From assembly GCA_005503085.1 (NCBI GenBank), contig SCOI01000030.1, forward strand, positions 1-43,248: a stretch of DNA of 43,248 bases, read 5' to 3'. How positions within the stretch are numbered: position 1 is the stretch's first letter; each line of letters opens with the position of its first letter. A model generated the notes under the pieces. That model searched no databases, was not told where the DNA came from, and was given only the letters and a program-made list of their open reading frames with translations. The position numbers and the translations under genes are program-made. Source of the DNA: Burkholderiales bacterium C2. Lineage in GTDB: Bacteria; Pseudomonadota; Gammaproteobacteria; Burkholderiales; Burkholderiaceae_C. Below are positions 1-10,321 of the stretch, piece by piece.

Positions 1-881
1 CGCAGGGTCAGCACCAGGATCAGCGCCACGAAGGCGAAGATGTCGGCGTAGTGGCTGCCCAGCACGCCGCCGGTCAGCTCACCCAGATAGCCCGCCCCGA
101 TGGCCTCGATCAGGCCCAGCAGCACACCGCCCACCATGGCGCCTGCCAGGTTGCCGATGCCGCCCAGCACCGCTGCCGTGAAGGCCTTCAGCCCGGGCAT
201 GAAGCCCATGGTGTGCTGCACCGTGCCGTAGTTGGCCGCCCACATCAGGCCGGCCACCGCGGCCAGCGCCGCACCGATCACGAAGGTGGCCGAGATGATG
301 AAGTCCGGCTTCACCCCCATCAGCCCCGCCACGCGCGGGTTCTCGGCGGTGGCCCGCATCGCGCGGCCCAGCTTGGTGTGATTGACCAGCCACAGCAGCG
401 CCGCCAGGATCATCACCGTGCTGCCCAGAATCAGGCACTGCGTCACCGTGATCACCGGCCCGCCCAGATCAAACGGCGTGGTCGGCAGCAGCAGCGGGAA
501 GGGCTTGGGGTTGGGCTTCCAGATGATCATCGCCAGCGTCTGCAGCAGCAGGCTCACCCCCATCGCGGTGATCAGCGGTGCCAGCCGCGGCGCATTGCGC
601 AGCGGCCGGTACGCGATCTTCTCGATCACGAAGTTCAGCGTCGTGCACACGATCACCGCGCAGATCAGCGCCACCAGCATCAGCGCCCAGCCCGGCAGCC
701 CGCTGTCGACCAAAAAGGTCACCACCGTCCAGCTCACCAGCGCCCCCACCATCAACACCTCGCCATGCGCGAAATTGATCAGGTTGATGATCCCGTACAC
801 CATCGTGTAGCCCAAGGCCACCAGCGCATACATGCTTCCGAGCACCAGCCCGTTGATGATTTGCTGGATAAAGGTTTCCAT
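1..881 (-). CDS. livH: LivH-type branched-chain amino acid ABC transporter permease (3' end outside window)
   Basis: Inner-membrane permease that, with LivM, LivG/LivF and a periplasmic binding protein, imports leucine, isoleucine and valine or related amino acids. The minus-strand frame opens at ATG 879-881 with METFIQQIINGLVLGSMYAL, the classic LivH start, and continues with YGIINLINFAHGE and the late motif FTAAVLGGIGNLAGAMVGG. About 293 codons are present and the frame is open at the window edge, so only the extreme C-terminus is missing. It lies about 250 bp beyond rarA with a terminator between, so it should have its own promoter; livM and the ATPase genes would be expected to the left. 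LivH and LivM are similar, but the N-terminus and hydrophobic pattern favour LivH. Confidence 0.9.
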   Translation of the reverse strand, partial: METFIQQIINGLVLGSMYALVALGYTMVYGIINLINFAHGEVLMVGALVSWTVVTFLVDSGLPGWALMLVALICAVIVCTTLNFVIEKIAYRPLRNAPRLAPLITAMGVSLLLQTLAMIIWKPNPKPFPLLLPTTPFDLGGPVITVTQCLILGSTVMILAALLWLVNHTKLGRAMRATAENPRVAGLMGVKPDFIISATFVIGAALAAVAGLMWAANYGTVQHTMGFMPGLKAFTAAVLGGIGNLAGAMVGGVLLGLIEAIGAGYLGELTGGVLGSHYADIFAFVALILVLTL

Positions 882-957
882 CGCGACTTCTCCGGTTCGG
901 CGGTCCGGCCCCCAAGGGGCCGAAGACCGCGATTCATTGTGCGAAGACCTGAGCAAC

Positions 958-988
958 AAAAAGGCCCGCCGCAATCGTCGGCGGGCCC
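958..988 (-). terminator. Rho-independent terminator after the ftsK-lolA-ybaL-rarA run
   Basis: Perfect 9-bp stem (963-971 with 979-987, GC-rich) with a 7-nt loop, followed on the minus strand by five T. It separates rarA from livH. Confidence 0.8.
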
Positions 989-1095
989 AGATGGCCATCG
1001 GTCCTGCAGGCTGGCGCGATTGTAGAAGTGCGTGAATCGCCCGATTCGCTGGGGAATACCCGCTGGCGGGATTCTCAAAAATTGCCTGTTTTTAG

Positions 1096-1103
1096 TGTAT
1101 ACA
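1096..1103. promoter_or_regulatory. Possible GntR/FCD-type operator upstream of livH
   Basis: The 8-bp perfect palindrome TGTATACA lies in the AT-rich stretch between rarA and livH, 215 bp upstream of the livH start. FadR/VanR-type GntR regulators often bind sites with a TGTATACA core. This is the most AT-rich part of the gap and the likeliest promoter region, but the assignment rests on one short motif. Confidence 0.2.
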
Positions 1104-1132
1104 TGAAATAAATCAAGTATCCACAAAGTGAC

Positions 1133-2488
1133 TCACTCCTTGCCGGCCTCCTCATCGAGCCGGCGCAGATGCGCCAGCTTGTCGGCGATCTTGGACTCCA
1201 GCCCGCGCGGCACCGGCCGGTACCAGCCGGGCTCGGCCATGCCCTCGGGCAGATAGCTCTCGCCGGCCGCATAGGCCTCGGGCTCGTCATGGGCGTAGCG
1301 GTAGGCCTTGCCATGGCCCAGCTCCTTCATCAGCCGTGTCGGCGCATTGCGCAGATGGGGCGGCACCGCGCGCGACTTGTCGCTCTTGATGAAGGCGCGG
1401 GCCTCGTTATAGGCCATATAGCCGGCATTGCTCTTGGGCGCGATGGCCAGGTAGATCGCTGCCTGGGCCAGGGCCAGCTCGCCCTCGGGCGAGCCCAGGC
1501 GCTCCAAGGTGCTGGCGGCGTCGTTGGCCAGCTGCATCGCACGCGGGTCGGCCAGGCCGATGTCCTCCCAGGCCATGCGCACCAGGCGGCGCGCCAGGTA
1601 TTTGGCGTCGGCGCCGCCGTCCAGCATGCGGCACAGCCAGTAGAGCGCGGCATCGGGATTGGAGCCGCGCACCGATTTGTGCAGCGCCGAAATCTGGTCG
1701 TAGAAGTTGTCGCCGCCCTTGTCGAAGCGCCGCGCATTGAGGGTCAGGGCTTGCTGCAGGAACTCGGCATCGACCAGGTTGACGCCGGCCACCCGAGCCG
1801 CCGTGTCGGTCTGCTCCAGCAGATTCAGCAGGCGACGCGCATCGCCGTCGGCATAACCGACCAGGGTGTTGATCGCCGCCTCGTCCAGGCGCAGCTCGGT
1901 CAACACGAGCTGCTGCGCGCGCTGCACCAGCTGACCCAGCTCCGCGTCGCTAAGGGCCTGCAGCACATAGACCTGGGCGCGCGACAGCAGGGCCGAGTTG
2001 ACCTCGAACGAAGGGTTCTCGGTGGTGGCGCCGACAAAGGTCACCAGGCCCGACTCGACAAAGGGCAGCAGCCCGTCCTGCTGGCTCTTGTTGAAGCGGT
2101 GGATCTCATCGACGAACAGAATCGTCTTCTTGCCCAGCGCCTGGTTGTGCTCGGCCTGCTCCATCGATGCGCGGATCTCCTTGACCCCGGAAAACACCGC
2201 CGACAGCGCGATGAATTTATAGCCGAAGGCCTCGGCCGTCAGCCGCGCCAGCGTCGTCTTGCCGACGCCGGGCGGGCCCCACAGAATCATCGAATGTGGC
2301 TTGCCCGACTCGAAGGCCAGGCGCAGCGGCCGGCCCGGCCCGATCAGGTGGGACTGGCCGATCACCTCGTCCAGGCTGGCCGGGCGCAGGCGCTCGGCCA
2401 GCGGCTGGTGGCTGGCGGGCGCTGAGGCCGGCGCGGCGCCGGGCTGCGGCGCCATCTCGGGAAACAGGGACTCGTTGGCATTCGACAT
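1133..2488 (-). CDS. rarA: Replication-associated recombination protein A (RarA/MgsA AAA+ ATPase)
   Basis: Cytoplasmic AAA+ ATPase related to clamp loaders that acts at stalled replication forks with SSB. The 451-aa product has Walker A GPPGVGKT (71-78), Walker B ILFVDEIHRF, sensor-1 segment VGATTENPSF and the family signature QPLAERLRP near the N-terminus, followed by the C-terminal tetramerisation region (SNAGYMAYNEA). Length matches the family (about 440-450 aa). It is the last gene of the minus-strand run ftsK-lolA-ybaL-rarA, 13 bp after the antiporter gene, and is followed by a terminator. ftsK-lolA-rarA order is widely conserved. Confidence 0.95.
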   Translation of the reverse strand: MSNANESLFPEMAPQPGAAPASAPASHQPLAERLRPASLDEVIGQSHLIGPGRPLRLAFESGKPHSMILWGPPGVGKTTLARLTAEAFGYKFIALSAVFSGVKEIRASMEQAEHNQALGKKTILFVDEIHRFNKSQQDGLLPFVESGLVTFVGATTENPSFEVNSALLSRAQVYVLQALSDAELGQLVQRAQQLVLTELRLDEAAINTLVGYADGDARRLLNLLEQTDTAARVAGVNLVDAEFLQQALTLNARRFDKGGDNFYDQISALHKSVRGSNPDAALYWLCRMLDGGADAKYLARRLVRMAWEDIGLADPRAMQLANDAASTLERLGSPEGELALAQAAIYLAIAPKSNAGYMAYNEARAFIKSDKSRAVPPHLRNAPTRLMKELGHGKAYRYAHDEPEAYAAGESYLPEGMAEPGWYRPVPRGLESKIADKLAHLRRLDEEAGKE

Positions 2489-2501
2489 GCCGGCGATTGT
2501 C

Positions 2502-4196
2502 TCAGTGCGGCGGCTTGGCCGTGCTGCCCATTGCGGCCAGCACTCGCTCGGTCAGATGCGTGGCCAGGCATTGCTCGGCCACAAACACCTCGCCCAGCCC
2601 GGCCTGGCGCAAGAGCGCGGCCTCGTCCTCGCTATAGGCGCGCAGCAGCACGCGGATCGAGGGGTTCAGCTGATGCGCCGTTTCCACCATCTGGCGCGCC
2701 TGCAGGCTGTCGCCGCCGCTGATCACCAGCAGGGCCGCCCGCGCGATATGCGCCTGTATCAGCACGGCCGGGTCGCTGGCATCGCCGCTGACGGCCGCGA
2801 TCTGGCGCTCGCGCAGGCTCTCGACCAGCTCGCGCTGCTGCTCGGCCACCACCAGATGCACCCCCTCGGCCAGCAGCCCGTCGGCGATCTGCTTGCCGAC
2901 CCGGCCGTAGCCCACCAGCACGACCTGACCCTCGAGCTTGGCCTGGTCGGTACTCATCGGCAGCTCGGCCAGCGGATCATCGCGCTGCTCCATGCGGCGC
3001 GCCCAGGACGAGCGCCGCAGCACCCAGGCCTTGACCGGCTCGATCGCGGTGAACAGCACCGAGTTCAGCGCGATCGAGATCAGCGCGCCGGCCAGTATCA
3101 GGCTCTGCCCCTCCTTGGGCAGCAGGCCCTCGGCCACGCCCAGGCCGGCCAGGATGAATGAGAACTCGCCGATCTGGGCCAGGCTGGCGCCGACGGTCAG
3201 CGCGGTGTTGAGCGGGTAGCGAAAGGCCAGCACCAGCGCGATCGCGGCCAGGGTCTTGCCGACCACGATGATCGCGACCACCGCCAGCACCTTCAGCGGC
3301 TCGTCCAGCAGCACCTGCGGGTCGAACAGCATGCCCACCGAGACGAAGAACAGCACCGAGAAGGCATCGCGCAAGGGCAGCGACTCGTCGGCCGCGCGGT
3401 GGCTGTATTCCGACTCGCGCATCATCATGCCGGCGAAGAAGGCGCCCAGCGCGAAGGACACATCGAACAGCGCCGCCGAGCCATAGGCCACGCCCACCGC
3501 CACCGCGACCACGCACAGCGTGAACAGCTCGCGCGAGCCGGTACCGGCCACCGCGAACAGCAGGCGCGGAAACACCCGCCGCCCGACCACCAGCATCAGC
3601 ACGATGAAGGCCGCGACCTTGGTCAGAGTCCAGCCCACCGTGCCCAGCAAATTGGCCTCGCTCTTGCCTTCCAGCAGGCCGGCCAGCGGCGGCAGCAGCA
3701 CCAGCACCAGCACCATCACCAGGTCCTCGACCACCAGCCAGCCCACCGCGATGCTGCCATTGGCGGTTTCCAGCTGACCCCGCGCCTCCAGCGCCCGCAG
3801 CAGCACCACGGTGCTGGCGACCGACAGCGCCAGGCCGAACACCAGGGCCCCGCCGAGGCTCCAGCCCCACCAGTTCGACAGTCCGAAACCAAGGGCGGTG
3901 GCGACCGCGATCTGCACGATGGCGCCGGGCACCGCGATGCGTTTGACGGCCAGCAGGTCCTTCATCGAGAAATGCAGGCCGACACCGAACATCAGCAGCA
4001 TCACGCCGATCTCGGCCAGCTGGCCGGCCAGATCGATATCGGCAACGAAGCCGGGCGTGGCCGGGCCGATCGCGATGCCGGCCAGCAGATAGCCGACCAG
4101 GGGTGGCATCTTCAGGCGCGAGGCCAGGAAACCGAAGACGATCGCCAGGCCGAAGCCGGCGGCAATGGTGGAGATCAGGCTGACGTTATGCGGCAT
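2502..4196 (-). CDS. ybaL: YbaL/KefB-type monovalent cation:proton antiporter (CPA2) with RCK domain
   Basis: Inner-membrane CPA2-family exchanger, predicted to export K+ or Na+ for H+. Residues 1 to about 390 form the hydrophobic Na_H_Exchanger domain (PLVGYLLAGIAIGP, LLMFGVGLHFSMKDL, GWLVVEDLVMVLVLVLLPPL), which aligns closely with E. coli YbaL as I recall it. A C-terminal TrkA-N/RCK domain has the Rossmann motif VLVGYGRVGKQIADGLL, implying control by a nucleotide or similar ligand. At 564 aa it is close to YbaL (about 558). It sits between lolA (12 bp) and rarA (13 bp), an insertion in an otherwise conserved ftsK-lolA-rarA order. The ion is not deducible from sequence. Confidence 0.88.
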   Translation of the reverse strand: MPHNVSLISTIAAGFGLAIVFGFLASRLKMPPLVGYLLAGIAIGPATPGFVADIDLAGQLAEIGVMLLMFGVGLHFSMKDLLAVKRIAVPGAIVQIAVATALGFGLSNWWGWSLGGALVFGLALSVASTVVLLRALEARGQLETANGSIAVGWLVVEDLVMVLVLVLLPPLAGLLEGKSEANLLGTVGWTLTKVAAFIVLMLVVGRRVFPRLLFAVAGTGSRELFTLCVVAVAVGVAYGSAALFDVSFALGAFFAGMMMRESEYSHRAADESLPLRDAFSVLFFVSVGMLFDPQVLLDEPLKVLAVVAIIVVGKTLAAIALVLAFRYPLNTALTVGASLAQIGEFSFILAGLGVAEGLLPKEGQSLILAGALISIALNSVLFTAIEPVKAWVLRRSSWARRMEQRDDPLAELPMSTDQAKLEGQVVLVGYGRVGKQIADGLLAEGVHLVVAEQQRELVESLRERQIAAVSGDASDPAVLIQAHIARAALLVISGGDSLQARQMVETAHQLNPSIRVLLRAYSEDEAALLRQAGLGEVFVAEQCLATHLTERVLAAMGSTAKPPH

Positions 4197-4208
4197 CCGA
4201 TGCCGCTC

Positions 4209-4823
4209 CTACTGCTCGATCAGATCGGCGCCGGCCGGCAGCACAAAGCGAAAACGCTCCGGCGCCACCACCGCATTGCTGCTCACCGCGCTGAACTGCA
4301 GCAGCGAGCGCTGGCCGAAGCCGTCGACCACCTCGATCGCGGCCAGTTCCTTGCCCTTGAAGCCGATCTTCAGGCTTTGCAGGCCGGCGCTGTCGGCTTG
4401 GGGCCCGCGCGGCGTGGCCAGCACCCAGTCCAGGCCCTGGGCCGAGGGCTGGGCCTTGAGCTCGAAGTCCTTCTCCAGATTCGCGCCGGCCAGCAGGGCC
4501 GCCGGCGTGGCGCCCAGGGCCTGGTCCATGCGGCGCGAGCTGGCCTGCTGCAGATCGGGGTCATAGATCCAGACCTTCTTGCCATCACCGACGATCAGCT
4601 GCTCGAAAGGCTTGGCATAGGCGAAGCGGAACTGGTTGGGGCGCTGAAACTCGAAGCTGCCCGAGGAGTTCTTCTTGCGCTTGCCGTCCGGCGAGGTGAC
4701 GGTCTGCATGAACTCGGCCTTGCCGCTCTTGACCTCGCGGCTGAAGTCCCTGAGGGTCTGCACCGCATCGGCCTGGGCGTGAGCGGCTGCGGCCAGACAC
4801 AAGGAGATGAGTAGCTGTTTCAT
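4209..4823 (-). CDS. lolA: Outer-membrane lipoprotein carrier protein LolA
   Basis: Periplasmic chaperone that receives lipoproteins from LolCDE and hands them to LolB at the outer membrane. The 204-aa product starts with a signal peptide ([18 protein letters not shown]), then the LolA fold with [40 protein letters not shown] and [10 protein letters not shown]. The start ATG overlaps the ftsK stop (ATGA at 4820-4823), so the two genes should be translationally coupled, as in many proteobacteria. Confidence 0.95.
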   Translation of the reverse strand: MKQLLISLCLAAAAHAQADAVQTLRDFSREVKSGKAEFMQTVTSPDGKRKKNSSGSFEFQRPNQFRFAYAKPFEQLIVGDGKKVWIYDPDLQQASSRRMDQALGATPAALLAGANLEKDFELKAQPSAQGLDWVLATPRGPQADSAGLQSLKIGFKGKELAAIEVVDGFGQRSLLQFSAVSSNAVVAPERFRFVLPAGADLIEQ

Positions 4824-7174
4824 TCGTCTCGCTTCGGGATGATCAGATCGCGGCTGCCATTGGTGTTCATGGCGCCGACCAGGCCGGACTTCTCCATCTG
4901 CTCCAGCAGACGCGCCGCCCGGTTGTAGCCGATGCGCAGATGGCGCTGCACCAGCGAGATCGAGGCCCGGCGATGTTGCAGCACGATGGCCACCGCCTGG
5001 TCATACATCGGGTCGGCCTCGCCGGCCGACTCGCCCGGCGCCGGCGCTTCGCCACCTTCGGTGTCGAGCACGCCGCCTTCCAGGATGCCCTCGATGTAGT
5101 TGGGCTCGCCGCCCTGCTCCTTCAGGTATTCGACGACGCGGTGCACCTCCTCGTCGCTGACAAAGGCGCCGTGCACCCGCACCGGCAGGCCGGTGCCCGA
5201 GGCCATATAGAGCATATCGCCCATGCCCAGCAGGGCCTCGGCGCCCATCTGGTCGAGGATGGTGCGGCTGTCGATCTTGGAGCTGACCTGGAAGCTCAAA
5301 CGGGTCGGGATATTGGCCTTGATCAGGCCGGTGATCACATCGACCGAGGGCCGCTGCGTGGCCAGGATCAGGTGGATGCCGGCGGCGCGGGCCTTCTGCG
5401 CCAGGCGCGCAATCAGTTCCTCGATCTTCTTGCCGACCACCATCATCAGGTCAGCCAGCTCATCGATCACGACGACGATATGCGGCAGGCGCTCCAGCGG
5501 TTCCGGGGCCTCGGGCGTCAGGCTGAAGGGGTTGCCTATTTTCTCGCCGCGCTCGGTGGCCTCGTCGATCTTCTTGTTGTAGCCGGCCAGATTGCGCACG
5601 CCCATCTTGGACATCAGCTTGTAGCGCCGCTCCATCTCGCCGACGCACCAGTTCAGCGCGTTGGCGGCCTGCTTCATGTCGGTGACGACCGGGGCCAGCA
5701 GATGCGGGATGCCCTCGTAGACGCTCATTTCCAGCATCTTCGGGTCGATCATGATCAGGCGCACATCGCGCGCCTCGGCCTTGTAGAGCAGGCTCAGAAT
5801 CATCGCGTTGATGCCCACCGACTTGCCCGAGCCGGTGGTGCCGGCGACCAGGCAATGCGGCATCTTGGCCAGGTCGGCCACCATCGGCGCGCCGATGATG
5901 TCCTTGCCCAGCGCCATCGTCAGCATAGACGGCGCATCGGCATAGACCTGCGAGCCCAGGATCTCGCTGAGCTTGATGGTCTGGCGGCGCGCATTGGGCA
6001 GCTCCAGCGCCATGAAGTTCTTGCCCGGAATGGTCTCGACAACGCGGATGCTGACCAGGCTCAGCGAGCGCGCCAGATCCTTGGCCAGGTTGACGATCTG
6101 CGAGCCCTTGACGCCGGTGGCCGGCTCGATCTCGTAGCGCGTGATCACCGGGCCCGGCGAGGCCGCGACGACCCGCACCTCGACGCCGAAGTCCTTGAGC
6201 TTCTTCTCGATCATGCGGCTGGTCATTTCCAGCGACTCGGGCGTCACCGACTCGACCCGGGTTGGCGCGGCATCCAGCAGATCGACCTGGGGCAGTTTCG
6301 TATCGCTGGCGTCGGCAAACAGGGTCTTCTGGCGCTCCTTGGCGACGCGGGTGGACTTGGGCACCTCGACCACCGGTGCCTCGATCACGATGGGGATGTG
6401 CTCCTCGACCACATGGCGCTCGACCTCGACCACCTTCTCGCGCTCGCGCAAGGCCTGCTGGCCGACCTTCTGGTCTTCCTTGATCTCGCGGCGCTCCTGG
6501 CGGCGCTCACGCAGGGTCTCGACCCAGGTGCCTATCACCTCGGCCACACGCAGCCAGGAAAACTGCAGGGCCAGCGAGGCGCCGGCCAGCAAGGCCGCGA
6601 TCCAGACCACGCCCGAACCGGCAAAGCCCAGCGCCCGCATGCTCCAGGGCCCCAGGGTGTAGCCCAGCACGCCACCGGCATGACCGGGCAGCCGCGATTC
6701 CCAGGCATAGAGCCGCGACCATTCGAGGGCGCAACTCGCACAAATCAGCAGCAGAACGCCCAGCCAGAACAGGCCCCGCGCGCGCAATTTGTTACCTTGA
6801 GGCGGTGGTTCAGCCCGCAAAACGCCGGCCAGGCTGCCCAACCAGACCCGCAGGCCGACCAGCATCAGCCACCAGGCCGAGTAACCGAAGACGAAAAGCA
6901 GCAGGTCCGAGACCCAGGCACCCAGTGCGCCGAACCAGTTGCCATACAGCTCGCGGCTGCCCGAGATCGAGAAGGCCGCATCGGCGCGGTCGTGGCTCAG
7001 CAGGGCCAGCAGGCACAGTGCCCAGACAACGGCACCGAGCGCCAGCCACAGCGGCGTGCGCGACGCACTGACCGGCGCCGGCGCGGCGGCCGCCTTCTTG
7101 GACTGGCGTTTATAGACTTTATCGGGCGCGGCAGCCGCATCGTCGCCCAGCAGTGATCCCAGAGGAAAGCTCAT
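4820..7174 (-). CDS. ftsK: DNA translocase FtsK (division-linked chromosome segregation motor)
   Basis: Membrane-anchored DNA pump that clears and aligns chromosome termini at the septum and activates XerCD at dif. The 784-aa protein has four N-terminal membrane segments (about residues 45-200), a charged linker rich in E/R/V (about 215-290), then the motor with Walker [12 protein letters not shown], Walker B region [12 protein letters not shown] and [21 protein letters not shown]. The C-terminal winged-helix gamma domain (last 65 residues, [22 protein letters not shown]) reads KOPS sites. The linker is short compared with E. coli FtsK (1329 aa) but normal for betaproteobacteria. It lies 30 bp after the Crp/Fnr-like gene and overlaps lolA. 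Confidence 0.96.
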   Translation of the reverse strand: MSFPLGSLLGDDAAAAPDKVYKRQSKKAAAAPAPVSASRTPLWLALGAVVWALCLLALLSHDRADAAFSISGSRELYGNWFGALGAWVSDLLLFVFGYSAWWLMLVGLRVWLGSLAGVLRAEPPPQGNKLRARGLFWLGVLLLICASCALEWSRLYAWESRLPGHAGGVLGYTLGPWSMRALGFAGSGVVWIAALLAGASLALQFSWLRVAEVIGTWVETLRERRQERREIKEDQKVGQQALREREKVVEVERHVVEEHIPIVIEAPVVEVPKSTRVAKERQKTLFADASDTKLPQVDLLDAAPTRVESVTPESLEMTSRMIEKKLKDFGVEVRVVAASPGPVITRYEIEPATGVKGSQIVNLAKDLARSLSLVSIRVVETIPGKNFMALELPNARRQTIKLSEILGSQVYADAPSMLTMALGKDIIGAPMVADLAKMPHCLVAGTTGSGKSVGINAMILSLLYKAEARDVRLIMIDPKMLEMSVYEGIPHLLAPVVTDMKQAANALNWCVGEMERRYKLMSKMGVRNLAGYNKKIDEATERGEKIGNPFSLTPEAPEPLERLPHIVVVIDELADLMMVVGKKIEELIARLAQKARAAGIHLILATQRPSVDVITGLIKANIPTRLSFQVSSKIDSRTILDQMGAEALLGMGDMLYMASGTGLPVRVHGAFVSDEEVHRVVEYLKEQGGEPNYIEGILEGGVLDTEGGEAPAPGESAGEADPMYDQAVAIVLQHRRASISLVQRHLRIGYNRAARLLEQMEKSGLVGAMNTNGSRDLIIPKRDE

Positions 7175-7204
7175 GGCGCCATTGTGGCGCAGGAATCAGC
7201 GGGC

Positions 7205-7873
7205 TCAGTCGTGGGCCAGGCGCTCCTTGATCACCACGGAGCCGTTCTCCAGGGTCTCGATCACACCCTTGTCCTCCAGATCCTTCATGACACGGCTGAC
7301 CATCTCGCGCGAGGCGCCGACCACCTTGGCCATGTCCTGGCGCGAGACCTTGCCGCGGATGATCTTCAGGCCCTTCTCTTCTTCGGACATGTCCAGCAGG
7401 GTGCGCGCGACGCGGCCATAGACATCCAGCAGGGCCAGCGACTCGATCTGGCGATCGGCATTGCGCAGCCGTGCGACCAGGCCGCGCAGGATGGCATAGG
7501 ACAGGCTGCTGCTGTCCGGCAGGCAGCGCGAAAACTCGCTGCGGCCCAGCACCAGCATATCGGTCTGCACCTCGGCACGCACGGTGGCCGAGTGTGGCTC
7601 GTTGTCGATCAGGCTCATCTCGCCGACATAGTCGCCCGGCTGCAGCACCGCGAGGATGACCTCGCGGCCGCGGGTATCGGCGGTCAGCACGCGGGCGCGG
7701 CCGTTCAGCAGGATGAAGAGCGCGTTGGACTTGGTGCCCTGCTCGACGATCAGCTCGCCGCGCTTGAAGCGGCGCTTGACCACGCTGTCCGCAATGGACT
7801 GCGCCTGATCGGTGGTCAGCAGGGAGAACAAGGGCACCCTGCGGATCAGGTCCAGGTTGGACAGCATGGCCAT
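7205..7873 (-). CDS. Crp/Fnr-family transcriptional regulator
   Basis: DNA-binding regulator with an N-terminal cyclic-nucleotide-type beta-barrel (about residues 15-125), a dimerisation helix and a C-terminal winged helix (SRQDMAKVVGASREMVSRVM, recognition helix at about 180-195). The frame stays open far upstream, antisense to trxB, but ATG 7871-7873 has a good Shine-Dalgarno (AGGAG, 7 nt spacing) and begins exactly where family homology begins, giving 222 aa. It has a single cysteine, so it is not an Fe-S FNR. The phosphate-binding cassette reads GEMSLIDNEPHSATVRA: the Arg that contacts cAMP phosphate in Crp is His here, so cAMP binding is doubtful. It is divergent from trxB and 30 bp upstream of ftsK. 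Confidence 0.92.
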   Translation of the reverse strand: MAMLSNLDLIRRVPLFSLLTTDQAQSIADSVVKRRFKRGELIVEQGTKSNALFILLNGRARVLTADTRGREVILAVLQPGDYVGEMSLIDNEPHSATVRAEVQTDMLVLGRSEFSRCLPDSSSLSYAILRGLVARLRNADRQIESLALLDVYGRVARTLLDMSEEEKGLKIIRGKVSRQDMAKVVGASREMVSRVMKDLEDKGVIETLENGSVVIKERLAHD

Positions 7874-7957
7874 GAAGAAACTCCTCTGACTTTTGTATGT
7901 TGGGGTTGTTGTGAGGCCGTCAGCCGCTTGATCGGCCAGCTGCCTAGAATGTAGCCA

Positions 7958-7977
7958 TTGTGCCAACTTGGTCACAA
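7958..7977. promoter_or_regulatory. 20-bp palindromic candidate operator between the crp-like gene and trxB
   Basis: TTGTG-N10-CACAA with a partly symmetric centre (CCAACTTGGT). It lies in the 180-bp divergent gap, 85 bp from the regulator start and 77 bp from trxB. The arms resemble Crp half-sites (TGTG/CACA) but the spacing is two bases longer than the E. coli Crp site. On the minus strand a possible -35 TTGTGA and -10 TACATT (18 bp apart) overlap it, which would suit autoregulation. Confidence 0.35.
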
Positions 7978-7987
7978 CTCTCCATAG

Positions 7988-9013
<1,026 letters not shown>

Positions 9014-9042
9014 GGCTGACTCCCGGCGGCCGCTGGTCTTTG

Positions 9043-9062
9043 GCCTGAATTCAGGCTATACT
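9043..9062 (+). promoter_or_regulatory. Perfect 14-bp palindrome abutting a TATACT -10 box upstream of rpmB-rpmG
   Basis: GCCTGAATTCAGGC (9043-9056) is a perfect palindrome directly followed by TATACT (9057-9062), the best -10 sequence between trxB and rpmB. No good -35 hexamer is seen at 17 bp, and the palindrome occupies the spacer, so it may be an operator. The resulting leader to rpmB would be about 165 nt. Confidence 0.35.
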
Positions 9063-9234
9063 CGCCGGCTTGCTTGCTTGATGGACCGCGCTCCGAGGTT
9101 GTGTCAACGATTTGTTCGATGACGGGCCGACGGGTTTAGCTTGCATAAAGCGGTCATGTGGATGTCTCGCCGGGGATGCTGAATACAGCTCCCCTGAGGC
9201 AGCTGGGTCAGAAAATCAAACCGGAGAAGCGTCA

Positions 9235-9468
9235 ATGGCACGCGTCTGTCAAGTCACGGGCAAGAAGCCCATGGTGGGGAACAATGTCTCCCACGCCAAC
9301 AACAAAACCAAGCGTCGGTTCCTGCCGAACCTGCAGTACCGCCGTTTCTGGCTGGAAACTGAAAACCGCTGGGTGCGTCTGCGCATCAGCAATGCGGCTC
9401 TGCGTTTGATCGACAAGGTCGGCATCGACCAAGTCGTCGCTGACCTGCGCGCCAAGGGCGAGCTGTAA
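9235..9468 (+). CDS. rpmB: 50S ribosomal protein L28
   Basis: Structural protein of the large ribosomal subunit. The 77-aa product [20 protein letters not shown], continuing [13 protein letters not shown], is the typical proteobacterial L28 (bL28). The start at 9235 has GGAGA about 9 nt upstream. Forms an operon with rpmG 30 bp downstream, the usual pairing. Confidence 0.97.
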   Translation: MARVCQVTGKKPMVGNNVSHANNKTKRRFLPNLQYRRFWLETENRWVRLRISNAALRLIDKVGIDQVVADLRAKGEL

Positions 9469-9498
9469 AAAGTCCACTAGGAATTAAGGAGCATCACC

Positions 9499-9669
9499 AT
9501 GGCATCCAAAGGCGGACGCGAAAAGATCAAGCTGGAATCCACTGCGGGTACCGGCCATTTCTACACCACGAACAAGAACAAGAAGACGACGCCCGAAAAG
9601 CTCGAATTCATGAAGTTCGACCCCAAGGCTCGCAAGCATGTCCTGTACAAGGAAATCAAGCTGAAGTAA
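9499..9669 (+). CDS. rpmG: 50S ribosomal protein L33
   Basis: Structural protein of the large ribosomal subunit (bL33). The 56-aa frame begins [20 protein letters not shown] and ends VLYKEIKLK; it contains no cysteines, so it is the zinc-independent form. Shine-Dalgarno AAGGAG lies 8 nt before ATG 9499. It directly follows rpmB and precedes a strong terminator. Confidence 0.97.
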   Translation: MASKGGREKIKLESTAGTGHFYTTNKNKKTTPEKLEFMKFDPKARKHVLYKEIKLK

Positions 9670-9692
9670 TTCGGCCCGGTCTTGCGACCAAG

Positions 9693-9718
9693 AAAAACCC
9701 GCCTTCGGCGGGTTTTTT
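9693..9718. terminator. Bidirectional terminator between rpmG and the DUF3016 gene
   Basis: AAAAACCCGCC-TTC-GGCGGGTTTTTT: perfect GC stem with A-run on one side and T-run on the other. It serves rpmBG on the plus strand and the convergent DUF3016 gene on the minus strand. Confidence 0.93.
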
Positions 9719-9722
9719 CGTT

Positions 9723-10217
9723 TCAGGGCTTGCGGGCCGCGTCAGCCGCGAACTCGCCGGCAAACCATTCATCCAGCATGCGCTTCTCGTAGCGCAGCGG
9801 CTCGCCGCTGGTGTAGCGGTTGAGGCCCCACATATAGTTCATGTCGGACAGACTCACCTTGCCCTCTCGCAGCGTGGCCTGGCCATCGCTGAGCACATAG
9901 CGCAGCTCGATGCTCGGCCAGGTCACCGAACGCAGCACGCGGATGCGATCCATCATCGCGCCGCGAGGTTCGAGCTGGCCCGCCAGATTCAGGTCCAGCA
10001 CCTCGATCAACAGCTTCTGCGACGCCGGCAGGTTTTTCTCGGCCAGGCTGCGCAGATGCGTCTCCAGCATCTCCAGCGTGCGCTCGCGATCAATGATCGA
10101 TTCGCTGGCATCCTGGAACTTCTCGGGCTCGACGAACTTCACCTCGACCGCCGCCTGTGCCGACAGGCCCAAGCCCATCAGCAAACCCAGCATCGAGGCC
10201 TTGCAGATTTTGTGCAT
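9723..10217 (-). CDS. DUF3016-family exported protein
   Basis: Predicted periplasmic protein of unknown function. The 164-aa product has a signal peptide (about residues 1-22, ending AQA), then the DUF3016 pattern: VEVKFVEPEKFQDASES, LIEVLDLNLAGQLEP, and near the C-terminus LSDMNYM followed by PLRYEKRMLDEWF. Single gene, convergent with rpmBG, about 100 bp past the terminator of the desaturase gene. Confidence 0.85.
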   Translation of the reverse strand: MHKICKASMLGLLMGLGLSAQAAVEVKFVEPEKFQDASESIIDRERTLEMLETHLRSLAEKNLPASQKLLIEVLDLNLAGQLEPRGAMMDRIRVLRSVTWPSIELRYVLSDGQATLREGKVSLSDMNYMWGLNRYTSGEPLRYEKRMLDEWFAGEFAADAARKP

Positions 10218-10267
10218 GACACGCTCCTGAACTGCTTGCTACGCACAAAGTATAGGCAGCGGCCATG

Positions 10268-10290
10268 AAAAAAGCGCCGACTCGCGGCGC
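10268..10290 (-). terminator. Rho-independent terminator of the desaturase gene
   Basis: Stem GCGCCG/CGGCGC (10274-10279 with 10285-10290), 5-nt loop, then six T on the minus strand (10268-10273). Confidence 0.8.
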
Positions 10291-10321
10291 CCTTTACCCG
10301 AGGGAAACCTCCCCGACAAGT

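Noticed and set aside
51-1025. Plus-strand ORF of 324 codons across livH
   Set aside because: His/Arg/Gln-rich composition typical of the antisense shadow of a GC-rich gene; livH reads perfectly on the minus strand.
4940-7156. 738-codon plus-strand ORF
   Set aside because: Exact antisense shadow of ftsK, with no domain and composition dominated by His, Asp, Gln, Arg.
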